64,000 nucleotides of DNA from Triops longicaudatus (GCA_022885665.1 JAGQDJ010000005.1:496001-560000), one strand, 5' to 3'; positions 36,867 through 50,700 are shown, counted from the first letter of the stretch. The notes: generated by a model not told the origin, from the letters alone. Program-made: numbers and translations.

Positions 36867-37184
36867 TATCGAACGCCATGGTAGTAACCGTGTTGGCCTG
36901 AAATACCCTAAAAAGTTCACATACGTGGGTCTAAATATTAATTTTCGTTCACAAGTAAACAGTAGGTTACGTTTCCTGAGGATAAATTTTTCGTTTATTG
37001 CATTGTTAATTACACCAATCCGAGTACTGTAACAAGTACATGCAAATTACGGGGCTAGCCTTAATTATTTTTGTGATATGTTTTGCGTGCGTTCTTGTTC
37101 CATTTGAGAGAACGGGTTTTCCTTTTTTTCTATTGGGAAATTTCCATCAATCTAAAAACGTCTAGCTTGTAACTTGTGCGCGGG

Positions 37185-37212
37185 TATAAAAGGACCACGA
37201 TCTCAACAATCA
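37185..37212 (+). promoter_or_regulatory. TATA box plus initiator
   Basis: GGGTATAAAAGG with the TATA at 37185-37192, followed 27 bp downstream by an arthropod-type initiator (AATCAGGG, A at 37212). One of the strongest core promoters in the window, plus strand. Confidence 0.65.
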
Positions 37213-37519
37213 GGGAGTTCGTCAAAACAATTGGCGAATACAGACGTATCCATTTAAGAACCCGCGACATTATCTTGCAGTTAGTTTGTCTATTTACAAA
37301 CTCGCGCTTTTAATCAGGAGGAAAATAATGACTTAATTTTGATGCAAAAGAAAAAAACAAAGTGATTTGTTGTGCAACCCTACTACGTGACTGAGAACCT
37401 TTGCTTAGTAGACACGTCAAGGCATCTTATAGAAGTCTTATTTGCATACTTGTGCTATTTGAAGAGCAGTGCCAGTTACGGAACTGCTAGTGCTAAGCGA
37501 TAATTTCCAAATCCACTGA
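37212..37519 (+). other. presumed non-coding leader exon
   Basis: From the initiator the plus strand runs about 300 bp without a long open frame to a strong donor (TGAAG|GTGAGTAG, near 37519). Candidate partner: the acceptor TTTGTGGGCAG ending at 38710, 15 bp above the S6KL start codon. That splice would make COX6A lie antisense within an S6KL leader intron. Unproven. Confidence 0.35.
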
Positions 37520-37668
37520 AGGTGAGTAGACTCCAGTCTAACTTTTTTTTGGTGACCGGGACATCAAGCTATGAAACCGCAAGTTTTGCAGCTCTGCTCA
37601 AATAAGTTTGCTGCGCTAAAACTAACCTGTATTCAATTTCTCCTGTAGATAAAATTGTTTTTCGGAAG

Positions 37669-37674
37669 TTTATT
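37669..37674 (-). terminator. poly(A) signal AATAAA, COX6A
   Basis: AATAAA on the minus strand about 104 bp after the COX6A stop codon. Confidence 0.55.
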
Positions 37675-37777
37675 TCTCGACTTATTTTACACGGCGAACA
37701 TTTGAACGCTTAACTGGTGAATTAAGCCTTTTTCTTGTTAAAAGTTCTACAGAGTCCCTCATGAAAGCAACTGTTTC

Positions 37778-38371
37778 TTAATGATGGCCATCATGGGTTT
37801 CTTCGTAACCACCGGGCAGAGGGTTAACATGGGGGTTGTGGAAAAGACTGTGCTGACCATCACCCCATGGGAAACGCTATATCAAATCGACAGAAATTTT
37901 ATTATCAAGTTGCTATAAATTTTCCGCACACGTTTTACCTTGTTACGGATGCGCAAGTATTCGTAAGGAACAAACTCGGGAGGAGTATGGGGCTCAGCCT
38001 TAATTTTCACGTAGGCATTCAACATACAAAGAGCTACTCCGGGAATAGCTACGAAAAAGCTCAAATTGCGCCAAACTTTCCAGCCATCTGTAAAAAAAAG
38101 ATGTAATGTTAAAAACGCTCAATTCAAGAGAATCTGCATTTTGTGTTAATGGTCTCTTCTATTTCTGAGCTTGTATACATTGTTTAAATGCTCTAAGTGA
38201 TGTTGCCCTTAGACACATATTCTACAGAAAGTTTACGTGTTTAACAATACCAAAATTAATAGCGTACAAACCTTTATGTCCGGAGGTTGCAGCTGTGCCA
38301 TGGGCACCAGCGTTTGGCGCAATTGTGGCCGTAAATTTGCGAGTAACTTGACGAGATAGATTGGATGCCAT
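37778..38371 (-). CDS. COX6A: cytochrome c oxidase subunit 6A, mitochondrial
   Basis: Nuclear-encoded single-helix subunit of respiratory complex IV in the inner mitochondrial membrane. Three exons join in frame: 38371-38272, 38087-37939, 37876-37778; 115 residues (human COX6A1 109). A basic, Ser/Thr-rich presequence (MASNLSRQVTRKFTATIAPN) is followed by GWKVWRNLSFFVAIPGVAL with the membrane helix, then the conserved RPEF-like PPEFVPYEYLRIRNK and PWGDGQHSLFHNPHVNPLP, ending in a His-rich tail. All family landmarks are present. Head-to-head with S6KL, 354 bp between start codons. Confidence 0.96.
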
Positions 38372-38725
38372 TTTCGATGCGGAAGGTAGGGACAGCGTTG
38401 TCGAATTAAGTTATTTTGTCTTTCATCCCTTGTTGTCAATATTTTCTAAATATATAATTTTGTCAAAATTTATCCTTATAACTTATACTATTGTTTTAAG
38501 TATTATATAGGATATTTCTTAATTATCACTTCCTTTACTTCATTGAAGATTATTGCCAAGTATGTGCTGCCTCTTGTATCGGAAATGTGGAAGTAGCACT
38601 GTTTATACTTTTTGTTATTAAAGTTGCGCGGGCCTCGAAAGTATGTCATGATCTAAATGGGCAGCTAAATCAATTTTTTATAAGTTACATGTATCTTGTT
38701 TGTGGGCAGATGTATCTTTTATTCT

Positions 38726-41700
38726 ATGGGAAATAAAAATACACATTCCAAGGTCCTCAAGTCCGAACAGGACGACCGTAGTCACATCCAAACTGCGGAA
38801 TATAAATCACAACATTCCAGGACTGATGTAAAAGAGCGTGAGCGAAATGGAAAACCTAATGCCACTGATCAAGTAATAGTTTGTGTCACATTCAGTCCAT
38901 TTGAACATGTTATCTTATAATTCACAGGATATATCAAAATTTCTAGCGAATCTCAGCTTACGTTTATCGTTTAGAACGAATCCCAGTATCCGTTCCACAA
39001 ATACTAGTCTTTCTCATGGACGATTGCGTGCCTCTAGGAGAAGGTAACAAAGTTTTCCTCCATTATCTGTCTGCACGACTTATGGAAGAAAATTTCTGTA
39101 AAGAAAAATTTATTTAATTTTCTTTCTATTTAGGTTGAAACCGGAAACGTTTGAAGATCCCTATTTAAGCGCACGAACTGCATGGCCTGTTTCCTTGACT
39201 GAATCTGCATTCCTTCCCGAATTTAGTATTAAAGGTATTGTAGACGAACGCAACTTCGTTGTCCATGGCACAATTGCGTCGGGTTCTTACGGAAAAGTCT
39301 TTCTGGCTGAGAAAAGAGATACCAAAGAGCGCTACGCTGTTAAAATCCTTTCAAAGTCACAGGTATTTCGGAAAGTCATTTATCAAAGTGGATCGAAGCT
39401 AAATTTTTAACGAGATTATGTCGTTCTGCTTTCTAGATTATGAAGGAAAATGCTTTACAGCAAGTGAAAGACGAAGTACGAATTCAATCCCTATGTGGCC
39501 ATCACCCGTTTCTTGTTGCCGCACCGTATTTTTGGCAAAGTCGGAAAAGCCTTTTCATTGGTATAACGCCGTATAACTTTTCCGTTGTTCACGTTATGTC
39601 ATCCTGTCTATTTTTTTTTTTAATCTTGCCCTGTTTTAATGTGCTTTAGTTACAGAATATATTGAACACGGAGAATTACAGAACCTATGGAGCATCTCAG
39701 GGCCTTTTAGTGAAGACTTAGCAAAAATGTACGTGGCAGAGATAACTTTAGCTGTCGGTAAGCGCACGTATAGCTCGGTGAATCTTTCCTGGTGAATAAC
39801 TGGGGATCAATTAGATTTTCTTCACAATGCGGGTGTTATCCACCGTGATATAAAGCTTGAAAACCTACTTGTTGACAGCATGGGTCATGTACGCTTGATT
39901 GACTTTGGTTTAGCCAAATGGCTGAAATTGGGTGGTCGCACATCCACGTTTTGTGGGACGCTGCAATATATGGGTAAATATAATTTTTGTACAAGCTGTG
40001 TCTGAATCTCTGCGTTTCCGCTAAGCACAGTGGAACGATTTTTTTATTTTCTGAATAAAATGGAATGTCGACCTTTGGACCGAAATCGTCTATAAATATG
40101 ATCTCTTGCGTGTCTTTTCCTCTTTTGCAGTCAGATTTTAATGTTGGATAATGTTCGTTTTTATTTTATTTTAGCGCCAGAAGTTCTCACTATGGACTCG
40201 TACGGACACAGTGCTGATTGGTGGAGTGTCGGAGTCATCTTGTTCGCTCTTCTGGAAGGCAAGGTAACTGATTTATTATACTTTTGTATTTTTTAATCTG
40301 CGTGTATGCAATTTCACTTCGGGTTTCTGGCTTTATCGTTGCGAGGTCACTCTTGATTACACATCTGCATTACGTCTAGTTACAGTAGAACTTCGTTTCT
40401 GTCAACCCGGATTGTGGTAACTGCCCATTGTTTGAACGACTTTTGGAAACATTTTACTTTTTTAACAGTGTTAATTTTTATTAAATTTTTCATCCGGTAG
40501 TTTGCGATTTTCTCATAAAGATTTCGCAGAGGTGTAACTAATGCCCTTTATTTCGATTATTTTCCATTTTTTTAAAATATCCCAGTACATTCATAAAGTG
40601 AATCCGATTTTGTCAACTCTCCTACTTGTCAACTACACCCGGTTACGACTGGTTGACAGAATCCTAGTTCTACTGTATTTTCAAAATTAGGTGACGGTTT
40701 CTCTCGAATATTAAAGCGCACTACTCAAGGAGCACCTGTGAAAAACTTGCCAAAGGAGATGCAGAGTTTCTAGTGTATTGTACTCCATGAATCCGCGTCC
40801 ATTTGATGATATGCTTAGTGTATAATTTGCAAACCCAGAAATTCTGTCCGTTTGTCGTTACAATAGGAAGTTTAGTGTATTGTAGCAAGCCTTCACGAAG
40901 CCGTTGAGTAGTTCCAAACGTGGAGCAATTTTATGGTTACTCAAGTACCGTATGCTTAAAAGAGCACTGTTTCCTTTTTTCGTAACTGGCGGGGAAGAGT
41001 CTTGTACTATTGAATGTGTTGACGCCCTCAAAAGCTGTCAAACTAGTTGTTGCTCACAAGTAACCAGGAAAACGATAACGAAAGCTGAGTAGGACCTTTT
41101 TCGTCCTTGTTCATAAATTGGAAATCGTGGCTAAATTTGGAGTTGCAGTCCAAGCCAAAACTGACAGCTTAGGTGTTGCGAGAAGAAAAAGCCGGAAAGT
41201 GTCGTTTTACTTTCTTTCTCGATTGTCTTTGTGAAACCCTTGTGTGAATGGTAGTCTTGAGAACTAAAATGTATAGAATGATGCAAAGCAATTACTATAA
41301 GGCCAGGTAAGACTTTATTGAACGCAGGATAGTTCTGAGTCAATGCCACATAAATACTGGAAAAAGTGGTACAATAAGCAGATCATAGAAACTCTTCATA
41401 TCAAATCATAATATCCTCTTTTTGTTACTACAACCATTATTGCTGCCGAAATTGTATAATATTTTCTCTGCATCACAAAGCAGCTTTCAAAACTTTCATT
41501 TTCTTTTTTTTTTCTGATCAAAAACTAAAGTTTTCCTCGCCGTGCCCAAAAAATATATATAAAACGGTATTTCAAAAGGTTAAAAAAAAACATACGAAGA
41601 AAAAAAATTAGAAATTTACATGATTTTGGAGACAACAATTCATAGTTGACACTTAACATTCTCCACTTTGTAAGATTTGCTCTGCAGTGCAGAAATTTTA

Positions 41701-44700
41701 GGAAGGAATAAGGTGAAGACCATTTAGAAATAAGCTTCCCTCTTCCTTCGGTCTTCATGATCGTCATGCTTGGGAGATTTGTACGGCTTATCTTTTGTGA
41801 GTTTGGCTTTTTCTAGCTTGTCGGCCTTCTCCAGCTTCTCAGCTTTGCTGACCAGTTTGGGTGTGTCATCCTTGGCTTGGTCGTGTTCTGCTTGCGCTTC
41901 CGCGGAATGGGATTCCTTACGGGCCTCACGTAAGTTGTTCAGTTCCTGGGAATCGGCATCGGATTCAGTTTTACGACCAGCTTCGGGAACCTCGAAGACT
42001 TCCTGGATTTCGGAGGAGCGCTCTTGCGAGTTGGAACTGAGTACGGGGAGAACCTTGGGTGCGTCGATTTCCTTGGGCGTGGCTTCGGTGTTCTTTACGG
42101 CCTCAGCTTCTTCCACTGGCACACTGGTGGCGACAGCGACGCTTTCGCTCTCTTGAGCCACAACTTCTTCAACTCCTGTCTGAGCTTCTTCTACCTGCGG
42201 AACGCTGGGTGCTTCCTCTACAATGGCGGCAGGTTGTTCAGTGGAGATTTCGTGGACTTCTTGAACCGACTCTTCCTTTTCGGTGCTGACTTCTGCGTTA
42301 TTAATAACTTCCGTCGTTTCTATGTTTCCGGTCTGAGGTAAGACGTCGCTAACTACCTCGGAAATGACAGCGGCCGCGTGTTCGGGTTCAGCGTGGGTTT
42401 CTTCAGCGGCCGGGACAGGTGCCACCGGTTCAGCGTGGGTTTCTTCAGCGGCCGGGACAGGCGCCACCGGTTCAGCGAGGTTTTCATTCAAAGATGGTTC
42501 AGCCGGTAACTGGGGAACGGGATCAGAAAGCGACTCTTGTATTTCGGCCTGTTTGTTTTCGGTGTTAGCATCGGCATGGGTTTCAACAACTGGTTCAGGA
42601 GCGTGCTGTTCCTGGTTGGTGTGATCATCCTGAGGGACAGGAACAGGTTCAGCCGGTGCTGGGGCAACTTCGGCGTGGGGAAGATCGGCAGCCGGTGCTG
42701 GAACGTCTTCGGGCTTTGTTTCAGCCGGTACTTCAGCGACCTCTGCCTTGGCAGGGTCAGCTACTGGTACGGGAACGGTTTCGGGCTGTTGCAGATCGGC
42801 CTTCGGTGCCTCAGGAATTACTTCAGGCTTAGGGTCAGCGACAGGTACCGGACTCTCTTGAAGCTTTTCGCTTGTTTCGGGCGCTACGGCGGCAGGCTGT
42901 ACTGGTGCGGCTGGTTGAGGAGCTTCAGCTTTGAATGCAGCTGGTTCTGACAGAACTGCCGGTTTAGGATGTTCGGTGTTGGCGTTACGGGCCGCGGGAG
43001 CGTCAGAAAGGGCAGCGTCAGCGTTTTTCGAGTGTCGGACGTTTGAGTATTGACTGATGACCATGGGTAGACCCTTCGTCACTTTGCCCTCGCGGCGGGC
43101 CACAGGAGCCGACAGGGCCAAGGCTAGAATTGTGGTGACTATAAATGCGCGTACGAACATTGCCATGGTAACTATCTGGAAAAGCAACAAGAAAACAACC
43201 GCAATGAGGTCATGCAAAAGTATTTATAGTCGCGTTCTTTGTCACCCAAATGGCAACACGAAGATCAATAAACCCGTTAACGCGTATAGGAAGGCCGAGT
43301 AGTAGTTTAAAACGATTTTTGGTCCTGCACTTCTTTGATAGAACAGACATTAATATGTCGACAGAAATTTTCGACACTACGCAAAGACAGAATGCCGTGA
43401 GTACAGAATCCCTTTTATATGGGACACTTTTCTCTCGTTCGGTAGAAGTAGTGCATCACTGCGCAGTATGTCCATGATAAAAGTTACTGGAGTATTAGGA
43501 GGAATTATGGCAATGAAGTATCACTTCTTAACTTTTTAGTGTTAGTGTAGGCCGAAGCTTTTTATTGGTTGATGTATTTCGTAAACGTATAGTAAATACA
43601 GAGAAAACAACAGACTTTGGACTAGTATTGCTGTATTATGAGTACCACATTCATTCTATCCTGTCGTAACTTTTTGTTTTGTGTGTGTGCTCAGCAGGGA
43701 AGGATATGGTTTTCAAGCAAAGCTTTCGGTTATTTTTCTGTGATTTCTCATACAAGGAGAAGTGATAAGAAAATTTCGTAACATCCTTCCATCATCCTTC
43801 CCAAACCGGTAGCTGTGTCGCAAGTGTTACGCAATTTTGGTGGGAGGAGTTTCGAAAGTCGGAAAGTTGTTAGTTGTGCTCTACATACGAACTAGCCTTT
43901 TTGGTCGATTAGAATTATCGCCATAATGACAAGTGTGGGGAAATTTTACAAAACAATTTTGGTAACGATTTCAGTGCGTCGAGTAAAATGCAAAAAACTA
44001 TTTCGATTAATATTGTTCGTTTTTGTTTAGGGTCTGGATTTAGAAGTGGAATTATGATACAATTAAAAGCTGTTTTGCAACTAAAGAATTAGTTGAAGTA
44101 CTCGAGTTCTCATCCGCCGAATTAATTAAACTTGTTGGATTTGCTAGGAGTTCAGATTGTTGCACGTGTAGCTAGAACTTACATTCGGTCGTTAAGAAGT
44201 TATCAATATAAAATTCGGTGGTGCCTAACAGCTTCTGGGACCAATTTGCCTTCGTTTTAGTGACATCATCCCCGGATTCACTACCGACCTTCCTCTTACT
44301 CCTATAGACCATTTATGACCACTTCTTGCACATTTTCTATCTTATTTCAACTCGTGGTTGTTTGTAACTTGATCATATGGGGTTGACATTTTCGCGACTG
44401 GGAACTCCGAGGTCGTCGTACCCTTGGTTGGAATTGACCTGTATTGTTGATATTTGACTTTAAAGGGGTTAAAAAGGAAACCAGTATACGCGAAAGGGTT
44501 TTACAACTCGTGAAGCAAAATTAGTGGAAAACGAGTACCAAGGTCATCTGCACCCATGTTGGGTCTTCTTCCGCTGAAATATTGAACAAAATGTTCTTAC
44601 TTGACTGTTGACCTTCCGAAAACCAGTAAACAAGGTCTATTTTTGACATTTTTACGAAATTGTACCCTATCAAAGTTACCCCGAACTGTGGCTTAGTTCA

Positions 44701-47700
44701 TAAACCATATTCCGATAAGGCAAAGGCCCGTGAAGCTTTTTACAACCGTTTCTCCCAACGAAAAAGACACCAAGGAGAGGTAGCCAAAGAGAAAATTCTC
44801 TCTTGGGCAAGATTCTATAACCAAACCCCTAAAGGAGAAAGGGATGCCGCCTATGTCGAAAAACTTTCTACAGCATATTTTCAGGCTTGGCTTGGCGGCA
44901 GTGAGATATTTCAGATCTTTTTCAAGGTTTTCAGCCGCAGCTGAAGGTTTGACTTGACAATGTACGAAAAGGAAAACAACTAAAAAGAAAAGTGTCTTGC
45001 CTAAACTCCGCTATTCTCTTGCGTGTAAATTGTAACGTGACCTAAACAATTCTCTGCTTCCGTGCAAGGTGGAGAGGATTCCTTTCAGTAGAGAAAGGTG
45101 AAACGACCCACATCTGGGTAAAACTATGTTCGACCGATGAAAGTGTTCCTGCATTGCTCATCTTTTAACCCACTATTTTGTCTGTAGTTCATTAGGTACG
45201 CACATGTTAATTGGATGCCATACACTAATAAGATATCTCGTAGAAGCACTTTCGAAAAATTCTGTCATTTGTCACGTTTTGAGCTCACGATTATTATCTA
45301 CCTCGCGGCATGCACAGACTTACGGTTAATTAGCGCAATTAGACCTAGTTGGAATGAATTGTATAGTACCTAGCTGATTTAATATCCCCCTTGAGCGAGT
45401 ATCGAAGTTAGCTCTCTTTATGAGCTTTTTTTCATAGTGTGGTCAACGAGTTATTCAGCCCAAAAATATATTTTTATGACAGCTTTCTTGTGCTTTCACC
45501 TTAAAAATGACCTAGAACTGTCTTACCTCTCGTCTTTCCGCATTAAAGGAGGCTAAATAATACAGCAATCTTGGGCATAGCATTATAATTTTATGGCAAC
45601 GTGTTTGCGGTGTTAGGCAAATCGAAACACTAGAGACTTATCTGAATGTTGAATTTCTAATTAAAATAACTTTCGAGTGAAGTATTTCTTAAGCTGCGAG
45701 AAGTGGTACGGCATGCACGCAAAAATTGCTAGATTCATTTATTGAGGGCAGTTGTAATGGTCAGGTCAGCACCAACGAAAGTCTTGAGACGGGCTTTTTC
45801 TTAACATTAAATTTTTCTCTCACGAAGAAAGGTTGCCTGTTTGATTTAGTTAAAAACTAATTTTCAGTTGAGAATCATGTCTTAGTTGTTATGCACTCTG
45901 ATCGAAATAATTTATAGTTATTGCTAATTTAGTTTATTTATTTCTTAATGCATTTTTCAAAAAAAAGAACAGCCGCTACAGTGTACATGGTTTCAACTGC
46001 TTGTCACCATTCTGTGATCACTTTTCAGAATATACCGAACCACTTCAAGGTGATATACTTTTAAGTGTCTGACAGATTAACACCGAATGAACTCAAGATT
46101 AAAAAATGGTAATTATGGTTGACCACCGTATCCTTCTGTACGCGGACATGGAAGGTGACTCCGTTTAGTAAAACAAATTTTGAAGTAAATTCGCAATAAT
46201 TTTGCCAGATATTCGCTTGAACGGCACTGAATTAAGTACCCTCTCGTTGCAGTCTTTTCATTCACTAAAATTTACATTATGTTCTTGATAGTCCTATTTT
46301 TAGATAGCAACTTTGAACGGTTCACAAGTCTTTCGTACTGAGTTTTCCAGAAAAGTACTTATTATCAGAGTCTAAAACGGTAGCAAAACAGCTTGTGTAA
46401 CCACGCCTGTATGTTTTTTTTTTTTTAAAATAAATTGCACACGTAAAACAGGGTTCGCCTTTAACTACAGATTTTTGTCACTATAGGGTAACGGAACTAT
46501 GTCAAACCTCTTTTTATAGTTATACGTGAAACAGAATTATGTTACCTTGTTGTAAAAGGGTTAAAGAACTCCTTCTCCCCTTAGAGCGCTATATGCAGGG
46601 AATTTTCAACTTATTAATGGTCACTCTCACTTGTCTCGAGTGTGGACGTTGGTGCACTGAAGCAGGACAGCCAAGGAAACTCACTTTTATAGGTTCCCCG
46701 CGGTCCAGTGTAAGTGTAAACAGTCAGCGTTGCATTGGATGTGCGATAGGAATGAAAAGGAAATTTTAGAAGGAGGTGGTTGTTCGACTTAACTGTACCA
46801 CCTTCTCTTCTTTCTCCTCCCTCCTGTAGCTCATCTTCCTTTCCGTTTATCATTTCAGATCCTTTCACGTTTAAAGCTTAGAATTCGAGAGCTAATTCAC
46901 CTTTAGTTCACACACACTTCCGAAATTTCCGGCTTGCAATTTTGGATACGACACATCCGATATTGTACAACTTGATGGGCAAAAAATCTTGTCTTGTCTT
47001 GGTCCAACCTTGACCAAGGTGAGTAGGTTGTTGCTCGGTCAAATTAAAGAGGCAGCTGACCTTTCAAGTACTATATTGTAGCATACTGAACGTTTAAGTA
47101 CGTAAATGCACATGATGGACTATTTTTCGCTGTTTCGTGTGCGACTTTTGAAAACGGAGCTAACAAAAGGTAATTGAACGTAGTTGAGCGTCGTATGAAA
47201 GGTCAAAAACAGAGATGGTTGGTTTTTACGTAACAAGAGTTATTATTTTGCACCAACCTTTCAGATTTTCCCAAATGGAGATCGTGTGAATATTGAGCTT
47301 AATATTATCCATCAATGGGATTTCTTCAGTGGGTTTACGAATTAGGTTTCGTTCCTTGCGTTCGAGAGGGAAAGTAACATGCCTGATGATGACGAAAGAG
47401 ATTCTCACGTTCTTAATTAGTTCCCTCTATTGTGTATCCATGATTCACGAGACGAAGACAGCCACTCTCGCTTTCAGTGGATGAGAGTTTACATTTTTGA
47501 TAAGTTTTGTGACCTACAGGGAGTTATTACTTAAGGTCATTTGGAACCTTTAGGCTGGCCAAGACTTTTCTCCATTTTTTCTGTGCCTTAATTTCTGTTG
47601 AACTGTAAGCTAAACAAGTTAGCCTTTACCTTCCTTGTCTGCGCAAAAAAAAAAAAAAAAAAAAAAAAATGAAAGACGAGTTGTTGCTGCCAACCTGTCT

Positions 47701-50700
47701 GTCGAATATATCGTAGTGTATATCCTGCTCCACCTGGGCCGTCGCTTAGCGTTATGTTTATTGCGTATGTAAATGGAACCGGTCTTGGAGCGAAGCATGG
47801 CCTTCGGGAACCTTTGGAGTTGTCTGGCACTAGCACGGTGTACTTTTTGTGTTTGATTCAGAATTCTAATTATTTCCTTGGATTTTTTTGGGTGAAGAGC
47901 TTCGGCATCTCTACCTTTTCGTTGTAGGTACCCGTTTTTTTTTCTTTTTTTTTGTGTATGTGCTTGGATATATGAGCGAAGGGCATTTTTCACGTTAGCT
48001 GTAGTATTGTATTCGATCTATCGATGGCCATGACCAAGTAACGCGGGATGGCACTGTTATATAGTTTACCTTACCCAAGAAAAGCAAGAAACGAGAAAGG
48101 AAAATGAAAAAGTGAAACAAAGGTATTAAGCAAAGGGGCAAAAAGCTGTTCGTCAGATTTAAATGAGATTCTCAAGAAGGGCGAATGTGGATTCATTTCA
48201 GTTTCAGTAAATTTTACAACCAAATTGCACACATTTATTAATTTTGTATGGATAACCGAAAGTTTTTTATTCCATGAGAATAATCTCGAGACCTTTTTTT
48301 TTCTTTCATCGGCGTGAGCTTTGCTCATTGCCGTTGCCCGAGACCTTTTAATGAACTGAAGGTTTGAAAACATTCGAAGTTCAACCAAGGAATTACGAAC
48401 TCTTTGAATTACGATATTTTGAAAGAAACTCGTGTGACGAGGTTGAAACGAACATTGTGCACCAAGTTGCGATAAGGCAATCAAGAATGCTATGGTTGCG
48501 GGGTTTAACGGCAAGTGGCACCGTTTATCGTAAGAAGTTGCGAAGAGCTGGAAAACTGAGCGTTAGAATTTACCTTACTTCGAAAAATGCGTGAGTGTAA
48601 GTTTTGCGGTTATCTCTGCTTTACAAGAGTTATTATATTTCTATTTTTTTTTCCTTGTATGAAAAAAAAAAAACTGGAATGGATGACATTGAAACTAAAT
48701 GCATAAGCTTTCGACCTTGTACCGATAGAGGGGGCAACAATGGAGATGAAAAGAGAACTCTGTGCCAAATTGTTCGATTTGCACGTAGACAGCTGCGCGT
48801 GTTATTTTCAAAAACTTAGGACATTGAAGGGTAAAAACAGTCTTAGAGCTTACAACAATAAAAATAGGTGAGGGTGTATGAAAATCTGTGCTTCTGGAAT
48901 CCAAAATTGGAATTTGAAATCGAAAAAATGAAAATGATATGTGAGAGTTTAAGTAGAGGAATAGTAAATTCGGTTTTAAAATTCATAGGTACGCATTTTG
49001 TACGAGATTTGACACTGCGAACCGGGGAAGTTAAGTCGGTTGAAAGTTTCTAAACTGTCAGTGTTTACATTATAAGAAGTCGAGTTCGACTCCCGAGACA
49101 ATTTAGAAAATTCGAGTTTCGGATGAGGATAAGCTCAGAATTTCGTGGAAAAATAGAGCAAAGTAAGTTTTATACATTCTGACAGACACATCTGGTAGAA
49201 CTTGTTGTGTCTTGGACGGATTATTTGCTTTGAGCTTAGAAATCATACACTTCACTTTTTTGTATAGAGGTATGTTGAAAGTATTGGTCTTGTATTAAGG
49301 AGATATTTGGCACGTACGAATAGTTAGATATCATGTTGAACTGTTTTGCGTAATTCAATGCGCAACTGTTTTATGTGTGTAATAGAACCGCAAGTCCCCC
49401 GTGTCATTTTCGTGGGCTCAACATGCTCAGACTTTCTACCTTTGCATTGCGTACTCAATGTGGAAAACACTACAAATACGAAATTCCAAGTTTTTTAGGT
49501 CAGCTTTTAGGAGTTATTTGGTAATTAAAGTTATTCTTTTCGTTGAAATTACATGTAAAACATAAAACAATTATTCAACTCGGAGTGATTAAGAGTAAGC
49601 ACTTCTTAATCCATTTAGTGCTGCTGACCTTCAGTGTTACGTACTGAAGCATGATTGCATCCTAGATTAACCTTACGTAAGCCGAATAGTTTTTTGTTAA
49701 GTATTACATCAGAGTAAATAATCTTGATGTCATCTACAAATATTAAAATTATAGATTTGCATTGTTCGATAAGTGTTATGAATAAGTTTGTCCTAAAATT
49801 CGTAGCCTTTGTGTGACTTTCATGTTAAATGGTGTTAACGTTAAACGAGGAATCGCTACATTCGACACTGGGTATATAAAATTAATTTTTTGGCTTATCT
49901 TGCGGTACAGGAACAGAATCTTGTGCTTGTTTGCTTTATGTGCATGCATATGCAGTAAATATAAACCTTTCAGAATAATATGTCCACTGGTAATTGATGG
50001 AGAGCACTTAGACATATTACATTTTATCCCTCCACCCCCTTTTTGAAAGAATGTGGGTAAAAATAAGGTTGTCCTACATTTCGGGGATCAGTTTTCGTTT
50101 CACCCGAGAAAGAATTATGAGTCGACTTTCTTTAGTTACTTGTATCTCTTTGAACATTTGCATACCTTTTTCCTTATGAGGATCTTGCATGTTGAGCTTG
50201 TGCCCTTTTATATCACGGTACACGTATGCACAAGGACAAAACCCGGCTCGCTTGCTGCGGTTAAAACTGGATGGTTGACATTGACATAGACTCGTTCTTT
50301 TTTTCAGGGTTAAGCTTAATTTGGTCAACGGAAGTAGGATATGGTTGACACTCTGATATATTTTAGTCTACTAGACTCAGAAATATTGCGTTTAGAAATA
50401 CCCGTTTTATGCGATTTTGTCCTATCATTTTGCGCACATAAAAGCCGCGTGTGACGAGTACCTCACTTAACTGGTCTAGTATTTCAAGACTTGTTATCTA
50501 AGATACGTGTGCTGGATTGTTTTAAGCTTTACTAGGAAGAAAGCACAAGTTTTTGAAAGGGTGGAGTGTAAGCATGGAGACCAAGTAGGGTTATGTTATG
50601 CTTGTGTGCATATTTTGTTTGTCATAAAATTGTATTTTTTGTTTCGCACAGTTGCCCTTGTCATCGTGCACCTCGATTGAGGAGGTGCGGCAGTACTGGA

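Larger units (their letters stand above)
43229..50651. other. rest of S6KL intron 7
   Basis: AT-rich intronic DNA. It holds one coding-like open frame (44630-44944), a tRNA-like stretch near 49.0-49.1 kb and a poly-A tract at 47645-47669. No spliced gene could be supported in the remainder by eye. Confidence 0.5.

Noticed and set aside
43167..43217. In-frame upstream Met for the nested secreted protein (start at 43217)
   Set aside because: It lies inside or upstream of the TATA region, so it would not be in the mRNA; the Met at 43166 directly precedes the signal peptide.
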